A stretch of 6,915 bases of DNA from Chloroflexota bacterium (GTDB lineage: Bacteria; Chloroflexota; Anaerolineae; SpSt-600). The translations under genes were made by a program, and so were the position numbers. The notes below the pieces were generated by a model. That model saw only the letters and a program-made list of their open reading frames with translations, had not been told where the DNA came from and ran no database searches. Shown here in pieces: positions 1 to 4,761 of the stretch (positions are counted from its first letter, which is position 1; every line of letters starts with the position of its first letter). The stretch lies in NCBI GenBank assembly GCA_011041825.1, contig DRAO01000306.1, positions 1 to 6,915 on the forward strand. Direction: 5' to 3'.

Positions 1-20
1 CACCCTTCCCGGCCATTTCT

Positions 21-50
21 TTGACAGGTCCATACAATTGGGTATATACT
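21..50 (+). promoter_or_regulatory. Sigma-70-type promoter of the AOR gene
   Basis: TTGACA at 21-26 is a perfect -35 box. TATACT at 45-50 is a 5/6 match to the -10 box, with an 18-bp spacer; the overlapping TATATA at 43-48 would give 16 bp. Transcription would begin near 57, leaving a leader of about 70 nt that ends in the ribosome site GAGGAGG at 114-120. The leader has only a weak possible pairing (GCAG 71-74 with CTGC 86-89), and I recognise no riboswitch in it. Assigned by eye from consensus. Confidence 0.75.
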
Positions 51-125
51 TGAGAGAAGATTGTTTTCTGGCAGTGGGCTCAGCTCTGCTAAAAAACAAC
101 CTCTAAAATTTTCGAGGAGGACCGT

Positions 126-1913
126 ATGCATTACGTATATAACGGCAAATTGCTTTACGTGGATTTGACCGAAAGACGATGGGAAGAAAGGCCCATTTCC
201 GAAGAAGATGTGCGTTGCTTCTTGCTGGGAAGCGGCCTGGGAGTGGCAATGTTCCACAAGGATAAAGCCTTCCAAAAGCCACCCCTGGCCCCAGAGAGCC
301 CTCTTTATATCCTCACCGGCCTCCTTACCGGAACCTTCGTCCCCGCTGCCTGTAAAACCTGTTTCTGCGCTCGCTCGCCCCTCACCGAAATCTGGTGCGA
401 GTCCACCGTCGGTGGATACTGGGGTGCCCAACTGCGCTTCGCCGGATACGACGGCATCGTGGTGAGGGGAAAAGCCCCCGAACCAGTGTATCTCTGGATA
501 AACGATGGAAAGGTGGAAATTAGAAGTGCCGAACACCTTCGGGGTCTGGATGTTTATCAAACGGTGGAACGGATAAAGGCCGAGACTCATCCCAAAGCCC
601 AGGTGGCTGCCATAGGCCCCGCTGGGGAGAACGGGGTTCACACCGCCGCCGTGATAATCGGTGGACTGGAAGGCAGAGCTGCTGGACGAGGCGGGATGGG
701 AGCGGTGATGGGGGCCAAAAACCTCAAGGCCATCGCCGTAAGGGGCACCCAGCGTCCCCATTATTATGACGAGACCAAATTGCGGCAATCCGTTCGGGAA
801 GCTATCGTCAAAATCAAAGAAGCCAATATGGGTATGAGCCTGTGGGGCACCGCAGGCGGAATCCCCAAAGCCGAAGCCTCCGGCGACTTTCCCCTCAAGA
901 ACTGGCGGGAAGGGAGTTGGCCCGAAGGAGCCGAGAAGCTGTCCGGGCAGCGCATCCGGGAGACCATCTTTGTGCGGGATTACCGGTGCTTTGCCTGCCC
1001 CATAGGCTGTGGTAAGGACGTGAAGGTGGTCGAAAACGGCCAGGAAAAAATGGCCTCAGGCCCTGAATACGAAACCATCGCCGGATTCGGCGGGATGTGC
1101 CTGGTAGATGACCTTAATGCTGTAGCCCTGGCAAACGATTTATGCAATCGCCTTGGGCTGGACACCATCTCGGTGTCCTCGGCCATCGCCTTTGCCATAG
1201 AAGCCTTCGAGAGGGGACTTATCGGCAGAGAGGACACGGGAGGGTTGGAGTTGATGTGGGGCGATGGGAAAGCCGTCATCCGCCTGGTGGAGGACATCGC
1301 CTACCGGCGGGGGATAGGGGAACTGCTGGCGAAAGGGGTGCGAAAGGCGGCTCAGGAGCTGGGAGGCGAAGCCGAGGCCTTTGCTGTGCACGTCAAGGGG
1401 ATGGAAGTGCCCTATCACGACCCCAGGGCTTTCGTCAATATGGCGTTGAATTACGCCACCGCCAACCGGGGAGCCTGTCATCTGGAATCTCTCACCTACT
1501 GGATGGGCTACGGCATCCGCATCGAGGGCCTTTATACCCCTGAACCCTTCGACCCCCATTCGGCCACGGGCAAGGCTCGGATGGTGGTGGAATTCCAGAA
1601 CTATATGGGCCTCTACAACGCCCTGGGATTGTGCAAGTTCATCGCCAAAGCCGGTATCAGCCCCTCCCTGCTGGCCGAATGGGTAAACCTGACCCTGGGA
1701 TGGGATGTGTCTGCCGAGGAGCTTATGAACATCGGAGACCGCCTCTTCAACCTCAAGCGTCAGGTGAACGTGGAGATGGGGATTTCCAAAGCCGATGACA
1801 TTCTCCCGCCCCGCTTGCTAAAAGAGCCTCGGCCTACGGGAGGAGCTGCTGGAGTGCTGCCACCGCTGGAAGCAATGTTAAAGGAGTACTATAAATTGCG
1901 GGGCTGGGATTAA
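126..1913 (+). CDS. Aldehyde ferredoxin oxidoreductase family protein (tungsten/molybdenum bis-pterin enzyme)
   Basis: Full-length AOR family enzyme of 595 residues, a cytoplasmic oxidoreductase that in characterised members oxidises aldehydes to carboxylates and reduces ferredoxin, using tungsten bound by two pyranopterins plus one [4Fe-4S] cluster. The N-terminal part has the family pattern: LTGLLTGT, a GGYWGAQLRFAGYDGIV stretch and the pterin-region motif RAAGRGGMGAVMGAKNLKAI near residues 182-201. Cluster ligands are C288, C291 and C295 (CFACPIGC) with the distal C503 in LGLC. The active-site region shows GPEYET (E314) and RGACHLE (H452). The two GL(D/C) pterin motifs read NRLGLD and NALGLC, with Asn where the classic archaeal motif has Asp. 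The ATG is fixed by GAGGAGG five bases upstream. The gene stands alone between its own promoter and hairpin, with no ferredoxin-like small subunit or cofactor gene beside it, so free ferredoxin is the likely acceptor. The family is certain; the substrate (AOR, FOR, GOR or other subtype) and the metal cannot be read from sequence alone. Confidence 0.95.
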   Translation: MHYVYNGKLLYVDLTERRWEERPISEEDVRCFLLGSGLGVAMFHKDKAFQKPPLAPESPLYILTGLLTGTFVPAACKTCFCARSPLTEIWCESTVGGYWGAQLRFAGYDGIVVRGKAPEPVYLWINDGKVEIRSAEHLRGLDVYQTVERIKAETHPKAQVAAIGPAGENGVHTAAVIIGGLEGRAAGRGGMGAVMGAKNLKAIAVRGTQRPHYYDETKLRQSVREAIVKIKEANMGMSLWGTAGGIPKAEASGDFPLKNWREGSWPEGAEKLSGQRIRETIFVRDYRCFACPIGCGKDVKVVENGQEKMASGPEYETIAGFGGMCLVDDLNAVALANDLCNRLGLDTISVSSAIAFAIEAFERGLIGREDTGGLELMWGDGKAVIRLVEDIAYRRGIGELLAKGVRKAAQELGGEAEAFAVHVKGMEVPYHDPRAFVNMALNYATANRGACHLESLTYWMGYGIRIEGLYTPEPFDPHSATGKARMVVEFQNYMGLYNALGLCKFIAKAGISPSLLAEWVNLTLGWDVSAEELMNIGDRLFNLKRQVNVEMGISKADDILPPRLLKEPRPTGGAAGVLPPLEAMLKEYYKLRGWD

Positions 1914-1918
1914 CAATA

Positions 1919-1948
1919 CCTCCCACAGGTTCCCGAACCTGCGGGAGG
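1919..1948 (+). terminator. Stem-loop after the AOR gene, probable terminator
   Basis: The hairpin begins six bases after the stop codon. CCTCCC (1919-1924) pairs with GGGAGG (1943-1948), then one A-C mismatch, then CAGGTT (1926-1931) pairs with AACCTG (1936-1941) around a CCCG loop. That gives 12 pairs in 30 nt. The following bases (CCTTAACGTTTA) are only mildly T-rich, so termination may be partial or the hairpin may mainly protect the 3' end of the mRNA. Its position, separating two genes that each have a good promoter, favours a terminator. Confidence 0.65.
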
Positions 1949-1965
1949 CCTTAACGTTTACTGGC

Positions 1966-1994
1966 TTGATAATCCAAAGGGAGCGTTTTATAAT
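1966..1994 (+). promoter_or_regulatory. Promoter of the HlyD-family gene
   Basis: TTGATA (1966-1971, 5/6 match) and TATAAT (1989-1994, 6/6 match) are separated by exactly 17 bp, the optimum for sigma-70-type RNA polymerase. Initiation would fall near 2001, about 58 nt before the GTG start. The -10 box is the left arm of an inverted repeat, so bound repressor and polymerase would compete. Confidence 0.75.
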
Positions 1995-2024
1995 TGCAAA
2001 TGATTAACAATTGCGACAATTATA
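1989..2024. promoter_or_regulatory. Candidate operator: inverted repeats over the -10 box and start site
   Basis: TATAATTG (1989-1996) and CAATTATA (2017-2024) are exact inverted repeats, 8 bp each with 20 bp between. Within them is a 17-bp imperfect palindrome, TTGCAAAT-G-ATTAACAA (1994-2010), with six of eight symmetric positions matching, and the shorter palindrome CAATTG (2008-2013). AT-rich palindromes covering the -10 box and start point are where MarR- or TetR-type repressors of efflux operons commonly bind. No regulator gene is in the window, so the family of the binding protein is unknown. Part of the symmetry could be chance in AT-rich DNA. Confidence 0.4.
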
Positions 2025-2047
2025 GGGCTCCCCGGCGTTAACCTTTT

Positions 2048-2053
2048 AGGAGG
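2048..2053 (+). promoter_or_regulatory. Ribosome binding site that fixes the GTG start of the HlyD gene
   Basis: A perfect AGGAGG stands five bases before GTG at 2059, the same spacing as for the AOR gene. The nearest in-frame ATG (2077) lies 23 bases from it with no Shine-Dalgarno of its own, so GTG is preferred. The 14-base stretch 2048-2061 is repeated with one difference at the trpS start (3711-3724). Confidence 0.8.
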
Positions 2054-2058
2054 TCAAG

Positions 2059-3309
2059 GTGTTTTCCCTGACTTTTATGAAGCGAAAGATTTTGCCGGTG
2101 GTTGTAACCCTGATTATCCTGCTGGGGCTTGGCTATTACTCCTACACGGTTTATAAATCCCCTGAGAAGGAACCGCCTCAAACCGTGTTGCCTGAAGAGG
2201 CCCCAAAGGCGGAAACCATATGGGCTTCAGGGACGGTGGTGCCCTCCCGCCGGGCGGAACTGAGCTTCGCCATCGGGGGGAAAGTGGTGGAAATCGCCGT
2301 TCGGGAAGGCGATGTTGTGGAAGAAGGGCAATTGCTGGCCAGGCTGGACGATGCCGAATTACAGGCAGCCGTTGCCCAGGCCAAGGCTCAGGTGCAGGCA
2401 GCCGAAGCGAAGCTCGCCCACCTCAAAGCCGGCCCCCGACCGGAAGAACTCGCCGCCGCAGAGGCAGCTGTTCAGGAAGCGGAGGCGGCTTTGGAGACGG
2501 CACGGGCGCAATTGGCCGCAGCCCAGGCCGAGTTGAGGCGGCTGGAGGCAGGCCCCTCGGAGGAGGAAATCGCAGCCGCCGAAGCGGAGTTGAAGCAAGC
2601 CGAGGCCGTCCTCCAGCAGGCCCAGGCCGAATACGATAAAATCGCCTGGGCTCCCAATGCAGCCGCCAGCCCTCAAGCAGTGGCCCTGGAGCAAGCCACA
2701 GCAGCCTATGAAGCCGCCAAGGCCCGCTACGAGGCCCTGCTCAAAGGGGTAAGCGAGGAAGAGCTGGATGCAGCCAGGGCTCGGGTGAGGGCAGCCTATG
2801 CCCAGGTCAGGTTGGCCGAAGCCCGGCTCTCCCAGGCCCAAGCGCAATATGAACTCCTCAAGGCCGGGGCCACCGAGGAGGAAATCGCAGCCGCCGAAGC
2901 GGAGGTGGCCCAGGCTGAAGCTGCTCTGGCCCAGGCCAGGGCAGCGCTGGAGAAAGCGTACCTCTATGCCCCCTTCAAGGGGGTGGTGGGTAAAGTGTGG
3001 CTGCGGGAGGGGGAAATGGCCTCCCTAGGGCAGCCTGTTATCTCCCTCGGGGACCTGGCTACCTTCCAAGTGGAGACCACGGATTTAAGGGAAACCGATG
3101 TGGTGAAAATCTATGAAGGCCAGCGTGTCGAATTAACCTTCGACGCCCTCCCGAACCTGGTGCTCCCCGGTCACATAGTGCGCATAGCTCCAAGAGCTTC
3201 TTACGAAGAAGGCAGCACCAATTACACCGTGATAGTGGCTTTCGACCAAACTGACCCTCGCCTCAGGTGGGGGATGACGGCGTATGTGAACATAGAGGTA
3301 AGCAAATGA
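2059..3309 (+). CDS. HlyD/MacA-type membrane fusion (periplasmic adaptor) protein
   Basis: 416-residue adaptor subunit of an ABC-type exporter. Such proteins are anchored by one N-terminal helix and link an inner-membrane pump to the envelope exterior. Basic residues (MKRK, 7-10) precede a hydrophobic segment at about 11-30, giving an N-in anchor. Residues about 57-98 (GTVVPSRRAELSF, then GGKVVEIAVREGDVVEEGQ) form the first half of the lipoyl-like barrel. About 98-300 is a long Ala/Glu/Gln-rich coiled-coil hairpin built from repeated blocks of the form L-K/E-A-G-x-EE-AAAEA, starting near residues 122, 162, 229 and 267. The second barrel half starts at YAPFKGVVG (303-311) and is followed by a beta-barrel domain ending in WGMTAYVNIEV. 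The TGA stop overlaps an ATG at 3306 (ATGA), a coupling typical of adaptor-ATPase operons, but the ATPase that follows is destroyed. The protein is intact, but without a partner here it is either an orphan, works with a pump elsewhere, or is on its way to loss. The transported substrate is unknown. Confidence 0.9.
   Translation: MFSLTFMKRKILPVVVTLIILLGLGYYSYTVYKSPEKEPPQTVLPEEAPKAETIWASGTVVPSRRAELSFAIGGKVVEIAVREGDVVEEGQLLARLDDAELQAAVAQAKAQVQAAEAKLAHLKAGPRPEELAAAEAAVQEAEAALETARAQLAAAQAELRRLEAGPSEEEIAAAEAELKQAEAVLQQAQAEYDKIAWAPNAAASPQAVALEQATAAYEAAKARYEALLKGVSEEELDAARARVRAAYAQVRLAEARLSQAQAQYELLKAGATEEEIAAAEAEVAQAEAALAQARAALEKAYLYAPFKGVVGKVWLREGEMASLGQPVISLGDLATFQVETTDLRETDVVKIYEGQRVELTFDALPNLVLPGHIVRIAPRASYEEGSTNYTVIVAFDQTDPRLRWGMTAYVNIEVSK
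2560..2589 (+). repeat. 30-bp direct repeat, copy 1 (inside the HlyD coiled coil)
   Basis: This 30-base stretch is identical to 2875-2904. It encodes the EEEIAAAEAE block of the second coiled-coil unit. The copies start 315 bp (105 codons) apart, so recombination between them would delete or duplicate an in-frame part of the hairpin. Confidence 0.85.
2875..2904 (+). repeat. 30-bp direct repeat, copy 2 (inside the HlyD coiled coil)
   Basis: Second exact copy of the 30-base stretch at 2560-2589, encoding EEEIAAAEAE in the fourth coiled-coil unit. Identity includes the third codon positions. The flanking bases diverge at once on both sides. Confidence 0.85.
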
Positions 3310-3615
3310 TTTTGCGGCGACGGTGGAGCCCTCGTCTTCCAGTTTCACAACCTCATCCCCACCCTTGCCGCCTCGGAGAATGTGGAGATGCCGATGCTGG
3401 GCGGGCCGCTGAATTCCCGCCAGCGTCGGCAAAGGGCGGAGGAATTGCTGCATCTGGTGGGGATGGGAGAGCGGCTCCACCACCTTCCGGCACAGCTTTC
3501 CGGCGGGGAGCGCCAGCGGGTGGCCATTGCCAGGGCTCTGGCCAACGAACCGGCCATCATCCTGGCCGATGAGCCCACAGGCCCCCTTTTTGCCCTAAGT
3601 GCGGATTTGTGGTAA
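3306..3615 (+). pseudogene. Remnant of a LolD/MacB-type ABC transporter ATP-binding gene
   Basis: Only the middle of an ABC ATPase survives. From 3331, in the same frame as the preceding HlyD gene, it reads [20 protein letters not shown] (Q-loop and following helix), then [19 protein letters not shown] (signature) and [10 protein letters not shown] (Walker B), after which homology ends and an unrelated [10 protein letters not shown] precedes TAA. Walker A and roughly the first 70-80 residues are missing, as are the D-loop, H-loop and C-terminus, so it cannot hydrolyse ATP. The old start is probably ATG 3306, overlapping the HlyD stop. In that frame the next codons give MILRRRW, and LRRR is what usually sits just before the Q-loop VFQ. 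The two frames meet at TGGAGCC (3324-3330), where two added Gs would restore LRRRWGALVFQ. I therefore infer an internal deletion just after the start codon, a 2-base frameshift, and a second deletion removing the 3' end and the expected permease. An assembly error is the alternative. Confidence 0.85.
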
Positions 3616-3618
3616 ACT
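3590..3618 (+). promoter_or_regulatory. Candidate promoter of trpS
   Basis: TTGCCC (3590-3595, 4/6 match) and TAAACT (3613-3618, 4/6 match) have an exact 17-bp spacer, with TG at 3610-3611 just upstream of the -10 box. Transcription would begin near 3625 and give a leader of about 100 nt. The -35 box starts within about ten bases of the end of the ABC homology, so the deletion joined the remnant almost directly to this promoter. Confidence 0.45.
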
Positions 3619-3632
3619 TATCCCGAACTTTT

Positions 3633-3700
3633 AAGGGGAGCTCGGCTGTCCGATTACTCCGATGTGGCTTCCCCCTTTGGCGGAAAGAGCCTGAAGGCTC
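3633..3700 (+). promoter_or_regulatory. trpS: Structured trpS 5' leader (possible regulatory RNA)
   Basis: A long stem can form between AAGGGG (3633-3638) and CCCCTT (3672-3677). It can be extended through AGC/GCT (3639-3641 with 3667-3669) with a small bulge. Inside is a hairpin TCGG-CTGT-CCGA (3642-3653). A separate perfect hairpin follows, GAGCC-TGAA-GGCTC (3687-3700), ten bases before the AGGAGG of trpS. No T-box AGGGTGG motif and no U-run terminator is present, so this is not a recognisable T-box or simple attenuator. The pairing was found by eye; regulation is inference. Confidence 0.35.
3662..3694 (+). other. Possible 10-codon leader peptide MWLPPLAERA upstream of trpS
   Basis: An ATG inside the trpS leader opens a 10-codon frame with Trp as codon 2. 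Its TGA stop falls in the loop of the hairpin at 3687-3700. A Trp codon in a structured leader of a Trp-tRNA synthetase gene is suggestive of translation-sensing attenuation. However, there is no Shine-Dalgarno in front of it and only one Trp codon, so chance is a strong alternative. Confidence 0.15.
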
Positions 3701-3710
3701 AAAATACCTG

Positions 3711-3731
3711 AGGAGGTCAATGTGAGCTATG
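3711..3731 (+). promoter_or_regulatory. trpS: Unusual trpS initiation region with a start-stop codon pair
   Basis: AGGAGG (3711-3716) is followed by ATG-TGA (3720-3725), an in-frame start-stop, then GCT and the trpS ATG at 3729. The real start is therefore 12 bases from the Shine-Dalgarno, whereas the AOR and HlyD starts are 5 bases away. At exactly 5 bases here is a GTG (3722) that opens a different frame of 38 codons ending at 3838. The sequence shows all of this directly; whether ribosomes use either early start is unknown. Confidence 0.6.
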
Positions 3732-4706
3732 GCCAGGAAGAGGGTCTTCAGCGGTGCCCGCCCCACCGGGCACCAACACCTGGGCAATTATCTGGGTGCT
3801 ATCCGCAATTATGTGGCCCTCCAGGAGCAGGGCTATGAAACCATTTATTGCGTGGTGGATTTCCACGCTATGACCACCTCCTTCGGCAATCTGAAAGAGA
3901 TGACCAAGGAGATGGTATTGGATTGGATGGCTGCTGGACTAGACCCGGAGAAATCCATCCTCTTCGTCCAGTCATCCGTGCCTGAGGTGGTGGAACTGGC
4001 CTGGTACTTCTCCACTATCACCCCTTTGGGGCGGCTGTTACGCCTGCCCACTTTCAAGGAGAAGGTGCGGGCCCAGCCTGACAACGTGAACTATGGCCTG
4101 GTGGGTTACCCGGTCCTTATGGCCGCCGACATCACCCTTTATAAGGCTGACATCGTCCCCGTAGGGGTGGACCAGGCCCCACACCTGGAATTCACCCGGG
4201 AAGTTGTACGGCGCTTCAACCGGCTCTTCGGACCTGTGCTGGTGGAGCCCGAGATCCTCTACACCGAATTCCCCAAAGTGCTGGGGATAGATGGCGTTAA
4301 CAAGATGAGCAAATCCCTCAATAACCACATAGAAATAGCTGCTCCTCCGGAGGAAGTGCGCCAAAGGGTGATGATGATGGTCACCGACCCCCAACGCACC
4401 CACCGGCACATCCCTGGCCGTCCCGAAGTATGCAACGTCTTCTCTATGCATAAGTTCTTCTCGCCGGATGAGGTGGAACGCATAGACCAGGAATGTCGGA
4501 CTGCTGAAATTGGATGCGTGGATTGCAAGAAACTCTTGGCTCAGAACATCATAGATTACTTTGCCCCCTTCCGGGAGAAGCGGGAGAAACTTGCTGCCGA
4601 CCCCAACTATGTGTGGGACGTGCTGGAAGAGGGGCGACGCAGGGCCAAGGCCATTGCCGAGAAGACTATGGAGGAAGTAAGAGAAGCCATATACTCCGTG
4701 AAGTAA
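3729..4706 (+). CDS. trpS: Tryptophanyl-tRNA synthetase
   Basis: Class Ic aminoacyl-tRNA synthetase that charges tRNA-Trp with tryptophan in the cytoplasm. At 325 residues it has the usual bacterial length. The N-terminus RVFSGARPTG is followed by HLGN (17-20), the HIGH-type ATP motif. MAADITLY supplies D134, matching the Asp that contacts the indole nitrogen in the Bacillus stearothermophilus enzyme, and PVGVDQ (D148, Q149) follows. KMSKS is at 192-196. The C-terminal helical domain has the family's GCVDCKK segment and a REKREKL helix. ATG 3729 is chosen because MARKRVFSG aligns with other TrpS N-termini and the only earlier in-frame ATG (3720) is followed at once by TGA. The gene has a candidate promoter and structured leader of its own. 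No terminator is visible in the 55 bp before the next gene, so the ABC gene downstream may be co-transcribed. All catalytic motifs are intact. Confidence 0.97.
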   Translation: MARKRVFSGARPTGHQHLGNYLGAIRNYVALQEQGYETIYCVVDFHAMTTSFGNLKEMTKEMVLDWMAAGLDPEKSILFVQSSVPEVVELAWYFSTITPLGRLLRLPTFKEKVRAQPDNVNYGLVGYPVLMAADITLYKADIVPVGVDQAPHLEFTREVVRRFNRLFGPVLVEPEILYTEFPKVLGIDGVNKMSKSLNNHIEIAAPPEEVRQRVMMMVTDPQRTHRHIPGRPEVCNVFSMHKFFSPDEVERIDQECRTAEIGCVDCKKLLAQNIIDYFAPFREKREKLAADPNYVWDVLEEGRRRAKAIAEKTMEEVREAIYSVK

Positions 4707-4761
4707 GCCCTTCGAGGCAATTTCGCCGCTTCGGAACACGGGGTGTGGAGGGTAAAAGGCT

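Noticed and set aside
57..120. Molybdenum/tungsten cofactor riboswitch in the AOR leader
   Set aside because: The leader is only about 60 nt before the ribosome site and has just a weak four-base stem, too small for the known Moco RNA motif.
1140..1559. Open frames of 133-139 codons on both strands inside the AOR gene
   Set aside because: Both overlap the conserved AOR coding sequence, lack ribosome sites and have low-complexity, unrecognisable translations.
2359..2847. Minus-strand open frame of 162 codons rich in Gly, Leu and Cys
   Set aside because: It is the antisense of the Ala/Glu/Gln-rich coiled coil; its repetitive composition simply mirrors that region.
3267..3572. A 101-codon frame starting inside the HlyD gene and crossing the ABC remnant
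   Set aside because: Only its few codons from 3306 (MILRRRW) look like real ATPase sequence; the rest is the wrong frame after the apparent frameshift. It is not a separate gene.
3625..3710. T-box riboswitch in front of trpS
   Set aside because: The AGGGTGG-type T-box sequence and a terminator with a U-run are absent, so only an unspecified structured leader can be claimed.
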